A stretch of DNA of 64,000 nucleotides, taken from the NCBI GenBank assembly GCA_900472675.1, contig UCJA01000006.1, positions 1-64,000 of the forward strand, written 5' to 3'. The notes beneath the pieces are model-generated. The model was not told where the DNA came from and searched no databases. It worked only from the letters and a program-made list of their open reading frames with translations. Position 1 is the first letter of the stretch, and each line of letters begins with the position of its first letter. Origin of the DNA: Hyphomicrobiales bacterium (GTDB lineage Bacteria; Pseudomonadota; Alphaproteobacteria; Rhizobiales; Rhizobiaceae). The position numbers and the translations under genes are program-made. Positions 1 to 8,573 of the stretch are shown one piece after another.

Positions 1-270
1 TATGCCGAGGATGGAACGCTCGCCCACCCCCGACTGCTCGAAGGCTTCCAGCGGCGCGCCGAGCAGGCATCCCAGAACGCGGACGATGGAGAGACCTTCG
101 TGGGCGAGATCATGGCCCATTACGACCTCGTCCTTGAGGCGGTCAGGGCAGGTCGCGCCGAACTCGTGCGCCTTCACCGCGCCCACCAGATCAGCGACGA
201 GACGCTGCATGACCTGGAGCGGGATCTCGATCTGGAAGAGCTGTCGGCGACGGCCGCGAAGGCCGTCTGA
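1..270 (+). CDS. Na+/H+ antiporter (CPA1-type), C-terminal end only
   Basis: This is the last 89 codons of a gene entering from the left edge; the open frame begins at base 1 and stops with TGA at 268-270. The protein end is soluble, charged and helical, with a tail reading HQISDETLHDLERDLDLEE. That 'ISDETL..LERDLDLEE' pattern is typical of the cytoplasmic C-terminus of bacterial CPA1 sodium/proton exchangers (YjcE/NhaP group), which swap external protons for cytosolic sodium across the inner membrane. No membrane helix falls within the visible part, so the family call rests on the tail alone. An overlapping 98-aa frame starting at base 2 has no recognisable content and was discarded. Confidence 0.6.
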   Translation, partial: YAEDGTLAHPRLLEGFQRRAEQASQNADDGETFVGEIMAHYDLVLEAVRAGRAELVRLHRAHQISDETLHDLERDLDLEELSATAAKAV

Positions 271-535
271 GCATATAAATAAGCTATTCAGCCTCTAGTC
301 TTGACGTTGCGCAAATTTATTTTGCCTTACCGCCACACCATCCTTTTCTGCCGAAATATTATTCGAATACCTAGTTATCATATATTAATTAAAGCGGCCC
401 CTTATGTTCTGACTTTCTTAAATTTAACTGACATGACGTCCGTTTCCGGCCTTTTCCTTGGCAGAATGATTTTGCTTTCTTGGCATATTACTCAAATGCA
501 CGCCCACTTCGCGAGCGGCGTGGCAGGAAATCGTC

Positions 536-2467
536 ATGAAAAACATCTCGATTATCGGGAAATTCCTCACCATCATGGCTGCGTTCGGATTGTTTATCCT
601 TGGCGTGGTAACCTACTCCGCAACCCAGATCTGGACGATCGACACCAATTACAGTGAACTTCTCACGGGGGAGGCGCACGCTGCGCAATCCCTCATACGG
701 GCGAACCGGGCGTTCCAGTCGGCGCGCGCGAACATTGCCGAAATGACGATCTTGCGCTCGGAAGCCGATAGCAAGCGTGCAGTTGAGGATCTGAAGGCTG
801 CCCAGGTGGGTGTGGCCAAATACTTCGACACTGCCATAGCGGCAATGCCCTTGGAGACGAGCTTCGGCAGCATGAAAACCGATGCGCTGAAGGTTCTTGC
901 GGAAAGCTGCAAACCCACGACAGACCTGGCCAGTGTTGCCTCCTCAGAGACGGATATCAAGGCGTCCCAGTCCCTGTTCATCTCCAGTTGCCAGCCGCTG
1001 TTCGGGCCGATTGAAAATAAGATCATCGCTGCATCCAACGCAGCCGTCACAAGCGCCGATGACAAGAGCGATGCACTTACCGAGGTTTCCAAGTCGACGA
1101 TCATGAAGACCTTTGCGATCGTCATGGGCGGCCTGGTCGTTGTGCTCATGGGCGGCTATTTTGCCATCCGTGCCTGGATGGTTGCCCCGATCACATCGCT
1201 GGCCGAAACCATGGCCCGGCTTGCTAACTCCGATTTTACCGTCACCGTTACGGGTACGGACCGCAGGGACGAGATCGGCGGCATGTGCCAAGCGGTGCAG
1301 GTCTTCAAGGACAACGGTCTGAAGACCGAAGCGTTGACGGCCCAATCCGATAGCATGAGACGCGATGCGGAAGTGACGCGCGTTCAAACAGCCGAAGCCG
1401 ACCGTCTCAGGGCGGAAGACATGGCTCAGGCGACCTCCGGCTTGGGCAAGGGCCTGCAATATCTTTCGAAGGGTGATCTGACCTTCCAGCTGGCAGAGCC
1501 GTTCGCTGCCGATTTCGAAACGCTGCGGGCCGACTTCAACGCAACGGTTGCGCAACTGTCCGACACACTGCGGGCCGTCGCCGAAGCGACCGGTGCGATC
1601 GACAATGGAAGCCGTGAGATCAGCGCCAGCGCCGACGATCTGTCGAAGCGCACGGAACAGCAGGCGGCGTCGCTCGAAGAAACGGCAGCCGCGCTCGACC
1701 AGATCACGGTGAACGTCGCCAACTCGTCCAAGCGTGCCGATGAAGCGCGAACTGTTGCGGTCCTTGCCAATGAGAGTGCTGCCAAATCCGGCAAGGTCGT
1801 CGCAGACGCTGTCGACGCGATGCAGAAAATCCAGCAGTCCTCCAACCAGGTCTCCAACATCATCGGGGTGATCGACGAGATAGCCTTTCAGACCAATCTC
1901 CTGGCGCTGAATGCGGGCGTCGAAGCCGCCCGCGCCGGTGAAGCCGGAAGAGGCTTTGCGGTCGTTGCCCAAGAGGTTCGTGAACTCGCCCAACGTTCGG
2001 CGCAGGCGGCCAAGGAGATCAAGGATCTAATCCGCAACTCGTCCGTCGAGGTGCAGAACGGCGTCAGGCTGGTCAGCGAGACGGGTGAAGCCCTGAAGAC
2101 CATCGAGGGCTACATCATCACCGTCAACACCCACATGGATTCGATTGCGCGATCCGCAAAAGAGCAGTCGGTTGGCCTCGGCGAAGTGAATACTGCCGTC
2201 AACCAGATGGACCAGGTCACCCAGCAGAACGCCGCCATGGTCGAGGAAACCAGTGCTAACGGCGCATCGCTCGCCACCGAGAGCGGCCGCCTGCGCGAGC
2301 TGATTGCCCAGTTCCAACTGGGCGGCGCAGCCCGCCCGGCCGCGTCCGTCAGCGTCGCCGGCCCCGCGCACCGCCCGGTCCAGTCGCCGGTCCGCCGGAT
2401 GGCGGGGCAGGTTGCGAGGGCCTTCTCCGGCAATGCCGCCGTCAAGGAAAGCTGGGAGAATTTTTGA
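536..2467 (+). CDS. Methyl-accepting chemotaxis protein with CheR/CheB-tether pentapeptide
   Basis: Inner-membrane chemoreceptor of 643 aa that senses periplasmic signals and controls the CheA kinase. Visible order: transmembrane helix at about residues 9-31, a periplasmic helical region of about 155 residues (four-helix-bundle type), a second helix at about 190-213, HAMP at 209-262, a second HAMP-like linker, then the cytoplasmic signalling hairpin with the highly conserved [13 protein letters not shown] stretch near residues 447-460. The last five residues are SWENF, matching the xWxxF pentapeptide that recruits methyltransferase CheR and methylesterase CheB. The start has AGGA seven bases upstream. 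Its stop shares one base with the next cheW start (TGATG), so the two are translationally coupled. The ligand cannot be read from sequence. Confidence 0.95.
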   Translation: MKNISIIGKFLTIMAAFGLFILGVVTYSATQIWTIDTNYSELLTGEAHAAQSLIRANRAFQSARANIAEMTILRSEADSKRAVEDLKAAQVGVAKYFDTAIAAMPLETSFGSMKTDALKVLAESCKPTTDLASVASSETDIKASQSLFISSCQPLFGPIENKIIAASNAAVTSADDKSDALTEVSKSTIMKTFAIVMGGLVVVLMGGYFAIRAWMVAPITSLAETMARLANSDFTVTVTGTDRRDEIGGMCQAVQVFKDNGLKTEALTAQSDSMRRDAEVTRVQTAEADRLRAEDMAQATSGLGKGLQYLSKGDLTFQLAEPFAADFETLRADFNATVAQLSDTLRAVAEATGAIDNGSREISASADDLSKRTEQQAASLEETAAALDQITVNVANSSKRADEARTVAVLANESAAKSGKVVADAVDAMQKIQQSSNQVSNIIGVIDEIAFQTNLLALNAGVEAARAGEAGRGFAVVAQEVRELAQRSAQAAKEIKDLIRNSSVEVQNGVRLVSETGEALKTIEGYIITVNTHMDSIARSAKEQSVGLGEVNTAVNQMDQVTQQNAAMVEETSANGASLATESGRLRELIAQFQLGGAARPAASVSVAGPAHRPVQSPVRRMAGQVARAFSGNAAVKESWENF

Positions 2468-2946
2468 TGAACGCTCCAGTCCCCTCCACCGGCAAATCGG
2501 GTACGCTCGAAATCATCGCATTCCGCCTGCACGATCAGGAGTTCTGCGTGCGCACGACAACCATCCGCGAAATCCGCGGGTGGGGCGTGGCAACGCCTAT
2601 TCCGCATGCGCCCGCCGATGTTCTCGGTGTCATGAACCTGCGCGGAACCGTCATTCCGATCATCGATCTGGCCAACAAGCTCGGCATGAGAAGCACGGAG
2701 CCGAACGAGCGCAGCGCCATTGTGGTGGCCGAGGTTCACGGTACGGCGATCGGCCTTGTGGTCGACCGGGTTTCGGACATTCTGACAATCCCCGAAAGCC
2801 TGCTTCAGCCGATCCCGGAGATCAGCATTTCGTCGGGCATGCATTATGCCGATGGTATTATTGCGCAGCCCGACGGAATGATCTGTTTCCTGAACCTCGA
2901 GCGCATGTTCGAGACCCTCGACACAGAAAAGCTGATCGCAGCCTGA
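2467..2946 (+). CDS. cheW: CheW-type chemotaxis coupling protein
   Basis: Adaptor of 159 aa that links chemoreceptors to the CheA kinase in the cytoplasmic array. The whole protein is one CheW/SH3-like domain. Recognisable parts are the opening strand (IIAFRLHDQEFCV), the IREIRG segment, VLGVMNLRGTVIPIIDLANKLG (conserved NLRG..IPVIDL core) and a C-terminal half with VDRVSDIL. An in-frame TTG lies three bases earlier, but ATG at 2467 is preferred because it overlaps the chemoreceptor stop as TGATG. No cheA, cheY or cheR is visible, so this is an orphan receptor-adaptor pair that presumably plugs into a main che cluster elsewhere. Confidence 0.93.
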   Translation: MNAPVPSTGKSGTLEIIAFRLHDQEFCVRTTTIREIRGWGVATPIPHAPADVLGVMNLRGTVIPIIDLANKLGMRSTEPNERSAIVVAEVHGTAIGLVVDRVSDILTIPESLLQPIPEISISSGMHYADGIIAQPDGMICFLNLERMFETLDTEKLIAA

Positions 2947-3180
2947 GAGCGCAGCCATCCGGTTAAACCTGCGTCATCAGGAACACTGAGGGATAGGGGG
3001 CAAGGCTCCCTACCCCGTCAATACTCGGCCCGGCATCCCCCCGCCGTTGCTGGACGGCCAAATGACAGGTCATTTCAAAGCACTTACTTGCGAAAGGGAG
3101 GGGGAAAATACGAAGCCACTGACACCAGCCCCTTAATACCTCAGGTCTACTTTCGATCTAACTAAAATAGAGGGAGCACC

Positions 3181-3882
3181 ATGACGACGGCATCGAACCT
3201 CCAGTATGGCGCCCGCTTCGGCGATGACGTGAAAAAAATAGCCAATTCGGCGCTCGCCGCCGGCTTGGCCCCTTCGGAGGCTGCGGCTCTCTCGGCTCGC
3301 TATGCCCGGTGGTTCAGCGGCGAGAGCGGCGAACCCGAGCCGATGGCGACATCCGCCAAGAAGTTCCGGAAGATCACCGCCAACATGGCCGTGGCCGAGG
3401 TGATTGCGGCGACGAAGGAAAATCTTTCCATTCTCGGAGACGATGCCAGCGACCTGTTTACCTCGAAGCTTCCGGCCGAGCACCGGCTGCGCAAGGCCAT
3501 CCGCTCCTCCGTTCTGCCGAACGCACCCTACCTCGGGTCCTGCAAGTTCGGCGAGATCGTCACCGGTCGCAGCCAGGATGTCTTTGCGGTCACGCAGATG
3601 TTCATCGCCAACTTCGACGGCGACCTGGATACGGTCGCGGGCGGCGCGAACCTCTACCAGCCGCGCAGTCGTGAATTTGACCAGATGTTTTTCGGTCTGC
3701 ATCTGCTTCTAGACCGGGATGGAAACTTCCTCGGATTCAACCAGAGCCAGGGCGACAAGGGAGTTGCCTTCAAGACGAAGGACATCGGAACCGCGCTCTA
3801 CAGCATCGCATCGGCAAGCACCGGCCTTTCCCTGGATGCGCTCCAGGCGCGGGCCGCCGCCAGCCGGAAGGGTCTGAAGTAG
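3181..3882 (+). CDS. Hypothetical protein, 233 aa, family not recognised
   Basis: A soluble protein without signal peptide or membrane segment. The start is well supported by a GAGGGAG ribosome site just upstream. The first half is rich in alanine and predicted helix; the second half alternates strands and contains FDGDLDTVAGGANLYQP and FDQMFFGLHLLLDRDGNFLG, which suggests a mixed alpha/beta domain. I do not recognise a family. Its last codons (AASRKGLK and stop) lie inside the left 265-bp direct repeat and recur as a loose fragment at 7235-7264. The ancestral arrangement therefore probably had this gene directly convergent with the LuxR-type gene now at 7267-7941. A functional link with that regulator is inference only. 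Confidence 0.75.
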   Translation: MTTASNLQYGARFGDDVKKIANSALAAGLAPSEAAALSARYARWFSGESGEPEPMATSAKKFRKITANMAVAEVIAATKENLSILGDDASDLFTSKLPAEHRLRKAIRSSVLPNAPYLGSCKFGEIVTGRSQDVFAVTQMFIANFDGDLDTVAGGANLYQPRSREFDQMFFGLHLLLDRDGNFLGFNQSQGDKGVAFKTKDIGTALYSIASASTGLSLDALQARAAASRKGLK

Positions 3883-4116
3883 CCCAAAGGCTCTTTTCCG
3901 TCTTGCTTCCATCCATCTGGATGGCGACGAGTTTCGCCAACAGATGAACCACGTTACTTGCTTCAAACCGGGTTTTCAGGCGGTCGATCCGGTGCTCGGT
4001 CGTCCGTGGCGACAGATGCAGGAGGGCACCGATTTCCTTGGTGGTCTGCCCCTCGATCAAGAACTGGATGATATTGTCATCGGTGATGTCGGCCTTCGCC
4101 TCCTTGACCGGAGCAG
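3852..4116. repeat. Left copy of a 265-bp direct repeat
   Basis: Matches 7235-7499 in the same orientation at a constant offset of 3,383 bases with no gaps. About 15-17 substitutions were counted by eye (roughly 94% identity). The repeat contains the final codons of the 233-aa gene followed by the antisense 3' third of a LuxR-type gene. The match ends abruptly at both sides. Confidence 0.9.
3884..4116 (-). pseudogene. Truncated LuxR-type regulator, HTH domain only
   Basis: Reads on the minus strand as the C-terminal third (about residues 149-224) of the intact regulator at 7267-7941, including the full helix-turn-helix (GQTTKEIGALLHLSPRT). The N-terminal sensor domain is missing and unrelated sequence begins beyond 4116. 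The stop codon has also changed: the intact gene ends KSP-TAG, while here the codons read KSL-TGG, so the frame runs on antisense to the 233-aa gene until 3770. No convincing start or ribosome site was found; the first in-frame start codon is TTG at 4060. Most likely a dead fragment made by the event that created the flanking repeats, though expression as a bare DNA-binding domain cannot be excluded. Confidence 0.8.
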
Positions 4117-4320
4117 TGCCGCGCGCGCCCTCAAGTCCGCCCGGACAGAACGAAGCTCCACTGATGCCTCAGTTGCCAAGCGTCAACTCCTGAGCGGTTA
4201 ACTCTAGCATGAGATTCTTCTTAACATCAAAGGAGAACTACTACCTGAACATGCATTGTGCCGTTGCAAACACTCATACATCGAATACAGTCGAGGTCGT
4301 AAAAGTAGTAGGGGTGTACA

Positions 4321-7227
4321 GTGCGTAGACGTTTGAAGGTCGGCTGCTTGGTTTCACTGGCGGCAATTTTAGCCGCACATTCTGCAATAGCGACACCCTA
4401 CCTTCCCCTTGGCGATCTCCCTGCCCCCAGCCACTCGTTCGTGCATGACGTTTCAGTGCAGGCCGCTCTGCCGAATTCGATATGGCTGGTGGTCTCCAGC
4501 AGACCCAGTTACGAACAGGCGAGTGTCGTCGCTCAAAGTTTTGCCGCGACGCTGGGCCCGACCGTCATCGTCCATGCGCGCAATGGTTCTTATGCCGTGC
4601 TGGCCGGGACGCTCTTCAAGGACAAGGCCAAACCCAACCTGATGACCCTCAAGGCGCTGAGGCTCATCCCGATGGATGCGTTCCTGAGCAGTGGCGAAGG
4701 CTTCGACCAGCTCATCTCCCACAGTTACGGCTCAAGCAATTCGACCGATCTGATCGGCCAATCGGCGCTGATCACATCGGTCCGGCGCCTGCAGTTAGCC
4801 CTGACACGCCTGAAGCTCTATACCGGGCTGACGGACGGGTTGATGGGGCCGGGAACCGTCAAAGCTTTCGAGGCCTATACGGCTGCGTTTGGATCTCCTC
4901 CAGGCGACTACATCGACGAATACGGGTTCAACATGATCGAGCAGAGCGCCCAGGACGGCTTTCGCTCGGTCGCCGAACGCCAGTCTGCTCGAACTCTTGG
5001 CTTCGAAGACAGCGCTACCTACACCGAAGCCCTCAAAGGCGGGTTCAGCACGCCGCAGGCGCTGCTGCAGGCCAAGCAGCGTGGCTTTCTTACGCAACAG
5101 GAGGCGGACGCTGCCTTGCGGGCGGGATTTGAGACTGCGGACGAGTTCCGCAAGGCACGGGTCGGAGGCTTCGAGGAGGCGAACGAGTATCGGGCTGCTT
5201 CGCGCTTCAGGATCGACAGCCGCACAGACTATGTGGCTTTCCGATCCTCCGGGTTTTCGGACAAGGACAGCTTCCAGAAAGCGCGGGAGCGCGGGTTTGC
5301 CGACAAGACGACCTATGAGCGGGCTATTGCCGCCGATCTGAAAACCGCTCGTGCCAAGGCAAGCGTCGTTCTGGACGATGCGCAGGTATTCATCCGGTTG
5401 AACCCTCAGATCCCCAACCTGATCGAAGTTGCCGACAAGGCTTCGGTGCTCGGGGCCACGTTACCGGCAGGTACGACGTCCAATCTCGAGCAGGCGTCGT
5501 CCGCGCTTGTGCTGCTTCTGACGCCTCTTGCAGGCTACGGCGATTTTGCGGTGGCACGGGACAAGGAGCGTGCCGAGGATCGCGGAAAGCAAGTTTCCGC
5601 CGTTCGACGGGATCTTGAATTGGCGCGCACCGCGCTGACCAGATGGGTCGCTGCCAATATCTCATCGCCGAAGCTGCCCGAGGTTGTTCAGGAGCTGAAG
5701 CTGCTTGCCGATGTTCTTCCGTCGGAAGATCTCGATCGCCTTCAGGACGCGCAGCGGTCACTGGGGGTGACGATCGCAAAGGCCGGGCTGGTCAAGGAAC
5801 TCTCCGGCTACGCAGGCGCCAGCGCAGAGAGCCCTCCTGTCCAGCCGGGAGACACCACTGCGCCGTTCGCAGTGACACCCAACAATGCCATCCTTCTGGG
5901 CAGCGCGAGTGCCGAGGTGGTTCCCCTGTTCAATGCCTCGGCAGACGCGCCGTCACTGGTGCGAACGCTGAATGGCGGCTTCTCCTTTACCAAGGAGACG
6001 GCCAATGTCTGCCTGTTCGGGATCGTCGAGACGCCCTCGATCAAGCGGGGTCTACGCGCTATTCTCGCCCCGATGGGAGCCAGGGCCGTCGAGATCTCGG
6101 CGTGCACGACCAGGAGCTTGCAGCGCGCCGATGTGCTGATGATCGGACGGAAGGCGTTTCTGGAAGCATCTCCAAGCTTTGCCGTTGCCTTCTTGGATGC
6201 GCTCGAAGCCAAGAAGCTTCGTCCATTCGAACCCATCAACTACGCCAGGCTCGCCGCGCGAGAAAGCGAGGAGCAGGCTCTCGTGGCTGACATCGCAGCC
6301 GGCGTCCAAGCCGGCTCCCGGGCGGGATTTGGAGCTTTGGAGATCCCGATCAAGGCAGGGCCTCTCTGCGTTGCGGCTATCGAAGATACAGCCGCCCATC
6401 AGGAGATGCTGAAGGCGGTGAACAGTCTTGTTGAAACGTCCCAGGCCTCGACGGTGGCCGTTGGACAGAGCCTGGAGCAGCTCTACCCGATGATCCTGCG
6501 TGACGAATGCCGCGTCGTATACGGCTCTTCCAAGTCCCTTCAGCAGCTTTCACAAGCTTTGACGCGAGACGAACGGCACTACGCCTTCCTGCCGATATGG
6601 ATAGAGAATTCGGCTGTCGAAAAAGCTGCCGGTGATCTTGCCTCCGTCAAGCTGGAGAAGACAAAGCAAGCAGAAGCCGAGCGGCTCGCGGCTGAGGAAG
6701 AGGCGCGAATGGCGAACCTGCGCCGCGAGGAGGAGAAATCGAAGCAGGTCGTTGTCGAGGCCGAACTTCAGAAAACCAACGGCCCGGCGGCTACGGCGCG
6801 GCTCACAAAGTTCACGAGTGCGCTGAAGGCTTCGATTTTTCCGGCGCCGGGAGAACCGGCTAACCCGAAAGCGTCCTCGCCCGCTTATCGCGACCTGTCC
6901 AGATGGGTGGAGGCACAGCGCAAGGATGGCTGGGAACTGGCAGGCGTCGATACTGCGGTGAGTGATTTCGGCGGCGTGGTCTGGAAGGACCGCAAACTCG
7001 ACGCGCTGGTGACGAAAGCCGAGCTGAAGTTCAGAAGCCGGGAACGCGGGGAATATCGCAGCGAGTGCCTTTTGTTCGGGATCGTTCTTGACGACGAATT
7101 CGAGATGGAGCGCGATCCTGTTGCGTCTCCTTGTGCAGACGAGGGCGCAAACGTCGAGCCCTGGAAGGTTGGTCACAGCTTTGCGAGCCTGTGGCGCTCC
7201 TCACCTGCCACCGTGGAGAATCGCTGA
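4321..7227 (+). CDS. Secreted 968-aa protein with peptidoglycan-binding-like domain and GF repeats
   Basis: Begins with GTG and a clear Sec signal peptide: MRRR basic start, hydrophobic core, cleavage likely after residue 24 (AIA|T). A segment at about residues 155-187 (RRLQLALTRLKLYTG, then MGPGTVKAFEAY) resembles the three-helix peptidoglycan-binding fold. Residues 224-340 hold about seven degenerate repeats of 14-17 residues of the form GFxxxxEYxxA. The middle is helical. Around 578-650 is a small alpha/beta segment with a cysteine pair, and residues 776-821 form a charged coiled coil rich in Lys/Glu/Ala. The likely site is the periplasm or cell envelope. I do not recognise the family as a whole. 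The gene is the only one inside the unit bounded by the 265-bp direct repeats. Confidence 0.8.
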   Translation: MRRRLKVGCLVSLAAILAAHSAIATPYLPLGDLPAPSHSFVHDVSVQAALPNSIWLVVSSRPSYEQASVVAQSFAATLGPTVIVHARNGSYAVLAGTLFKDKAKPNLMTLKALRLIPMDAFLSSGEGFDQLISHSYGSSNSTDLIGQSALITSVRRLQLALTRLKLYTGLTDGLMGPGTVKAFEAYTAAFGSPPGDYIDEYGFNMIEQSAQDGFRSVAERQSARTLGFEDSATYTEALKGGFSTPQALLQAKQRGFLTQQEADAALRAGFETADEFRKARVGGFEEANEYRAASRFRIDSRTDYVAFRSSGFSDKDSFQKARERGFADKTTYERAIAADLKTARAKASVVLDDAQVFIRLNPQIPNLIEVADKASVLGATLPAGTTSNLEQASSALVLLLTPLAGYGDFAVARDKERAEDRGKQVSAVRRDLELARTALTRWVAANISSPKLPEVVQELKLLADVLPSEDLDRLQDAQRSLGVTIAKAGLVKELSGYAGASAESPPVQPGDTTAPFAVTPNNAILLGSASAEVVPLFNASADAPSLVRTLNGGFSFTKETANVCLFGIVETPSIKRGLRAILAPMGARAVEISACTTRSLQRADVLMIGRKAFLEASPSFAVAFLDALEAKKLRPFEPINYARLAARESEEQALVADIAAGVQAGSRAGFGALEIPIKAGPLCVAAIEDTAAHQEMLKAVNSLVETSQASTVAVGQSLEQLYPMILRDECRVVYGSSKSLQQLSQALTRDERHYAFLPIWIENSAVEKAAGDLASVKLEKTKQAEAERLAAEEEARMANLRREEEKSKQVVVEAELQKTNGPAATARLTKFTSALKASIFPAPGEPANPKASSPAYRDLSRWVEAQRKDGWELAGVDTAVSDFGGVVWKDRKLDALVTKAELKFRSRERGEYRSECLLFGIVLDDEFEMERDPVASPCADEGANVEPWKVGHSFASLWRSSPATVENR

Positions 7228-7234
7228 GGGTATT

Positions 7235-7499
7235 GGCTGCCGCCAGCCGGAAGGGTCTGAAGTAGCCTAAGGGCTCTTTTCCGTCTTGCTTCCATCCATC
7301 TGGCTGGCGACCAGTTTCGCCACCAGATGAACCACGTTCCTTGCCTCGAACCGGGTTTTCAGGCGGTCGATCCGGTGCTCGATGGTTCGTGGCGACAGAT
7401 GCAGGAGGGCACCGATTTCCTTGGTGGTCTGCCCCTCGATCAAGAGCTGGATGATATTGTCATCGGTGATGTCGGTCTTTGCCTCCTTGACCGGCGCAA
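7235..7499. repeat. Right copy of the 265-bp direct repeat
   Basis: Second copy of the repeat described at 3852-4116. Here the LuxR-type part is continuous with the intact gene, while the 233-aa gene is represented only by an orphaned tail (codons for AASRKGLK plus stop, ending at 7264). Confidence 0.9.
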
Positions 7500-7941
7500 C
7501 GAAGAAGCGTCCCTCCACGAGACTGATGCACCAGGCCGGCCCTTCCTCGCTCTTCTGCGGCAGGATGAGGCGCTGGTAGCCGATCCGCACGCCCAGAAGT
7601 CGTGTAGTGACCAGTTCCAACAGCGGACGCCCCACCTCCAGCGCGCGGGTGTAGGCCGGAATGACCGCATCATCGATGAAGCCCCGATCAAGATCGCGCA
7701 GGGCTGCATCCGGAAACTGCTGCTTCATCTGGGTCAGCAGACGGCTCTTGAAGCCGAAGTCCTTTACGCGGCGGAACCGCCAATCATAGGGATCATCGGC
7801 GCTCGTCACCACGACGGAGAGCGCCATCTTGACGTTGAGGCGATCGATCACGCCCGCATAGAGGTCTTCCGGAACCGTCGTCTCGCCGCGCTGAAGCCAT
7901 GCATCGATGAGCTCCCGGGATATCGTATTGAATGCACTCAT
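7267..7941 (-). CDS. LuxR-type transcriptional regulator with N-terminal sensor domain
   Basis: A 224-aa DNA-binding protein. Residues 1 to about 145 form an alpha/beta domain that is PAS-like in pattern (DPYDWRFRRVKDFGFKS; later WCISLVEGRFFVAP). Residues about 158-215 are a GerE/LuxR helix-turn-helix: DDNIIQLLIEGQTTKEIG, then LHLSPRTIEHRIDRLKTRF. There is no receiver aspartate pattern and no clear autoinducer-binding signature, so neither a two-component nor a quorum-sensing role can be assigned. A second, truncated copy of its HTH lies at 3884-4116. Targets are unknown; the neighbouring secreted protein and the 233-aa gene are candidates only by position. Confidence 0.85.
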   Translation of the reverse strand: MSAFNTISRELIDAWLQRGETTVPEDLYAGVIDRLNVKMALSVVVTSADDPYDWRFRRVKDFGFKSRLLTQMKQQFPDAALRDLDRGFIDDAVIPAYTRALEVGRPLLELVTTRLLGVRIGYQRLILPQKSEEGPAWCISLVEGRFFVAPVKEAKTDITDDNIIQLLIEGQTTKEIGALLHLSPRTIEHRIDRLKTRFEARNVVHLVAKLVASQMDGSKTEKSP

Positions 7942-8065
7942 AATCTATTCAGAAACGTCTCAAGCACTGCAATTTCAAGTTGTTAGCCTAGCCGCTCCGG
8001 AATGGGTGTGCAAGCTTTGATGTAATGTCCGACCCTGCCCGATCGCTTGCACGCTTCACGTCGGG

Positions 8066-8209
8066 TCACGCGTGAGAGAAAGCGGTTATTGCGCGGGCAG
8101 CGACGAGCACGATGATCAGGACCAGAACGCAGCCGGTTATCGTGATGCGAGGAGATGCGCCTGAGCGTGGGTAAATGGCCTTGCGCAACCGCGTCAGTTG
8201 ATCGGACAT
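8066..8209 (-). CDS. Small single-pass membrane protein, 47 aa
   Basis: An open frame of 47 codons with a basic N-terminus (MSDQLTRLRKAIYPRSG) and one hydrophobic helix (ITGCVLVLIIVLVAARAI). It ends with a short tail (FSHA). The layout, a soluble basic segment followed by a single helix near the C-terminus, suggests an inner-membrane protein with its N-terminus in the cytoplasm. The ribosome site is weak (AGGG about 12 bases upstream). Function unknown; the reality of the gene rests on the clean hydrophobic pattern and lack of a competing frame. Confidence 0.55.
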   Translation of the reverse strand: MSDQLTRLRKAIYPRSGASPRITITGCVLVLIIVLVAARAITAFSHA

Positions 8210-8264
8210 CACGAGATCACCCTTTGAAGGACGCCTGTCATGGCGCGTTATACCGGGCCTGGCC

Positions 8265-8537
8265 CTATGCAGCCTTCATGGCGGTGAGCCCCGGAGCAGG
8301 CTCCTGCACGACCTCGATCTCTTCCGGGTGGCCGAAGCTCTCTTCGAAGGCAAAATGTCTAGCCGCGGTCTCGCTTACAAAAATCCCGCCGATCTGGCCG
8401 AGACGGTCCGTGACGAACCACGCTCCATCGGCATGCTGTCCGATCACAAACCGGCACTCGGCGTGACGAACCAAAGCCGATGGGAGGGGAGACGGATCGG
8501 AGGCGGGAGCATGTGTCTCTTCGATAGCAGTCGGCAT
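8265..8537 (-). CDS. Hypothetical small soluble protein, 90 aa
   Basis: Ninety codons on the minus strand with an AAGGG ribosome site six bases before ATG. The centre reads like a compact beta-rich fold (CRFVIGQHADGAWFVTDRLG, then IGGIFVSETAARHFAFEES), similar in rhythm to small DUF-type proteins that carry a W-F-V strand and a conserved alanine helix. No membrane segment or signal. It lies between two small membrane-protein genes on the same strand, but the gaps (55 and 36 bases) do not prove an operon. I do not recognise a named family. Confidence 0.6.
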   Translation of the reverse strand: MPTAIEETHAPASDPSPLPSALVRHAECRFVIGQHADGAWFVTDRLGQIGGIFVSETAARHFAFEESFGHPEEIEVVQEPAPGLTAMKAA

Positions 8538-8573
8538 AAGTCACCCTTGAGATTGATGGAGATTGTGTTGAGG

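Noticed and set aside
461..490. Possible sigma-54 promoter (TTGGCA...TTGCT) before the first chemoreceptor
   Set aside because: The GG-to-GC spacing is two bases too long for a -24/-12 promoter.
7235..7264. Short coding match to the 233-aa gene after the 968-aa gene
   Set aside because: Not a gene: only eight codons plus stop, explained by the direct repeat.
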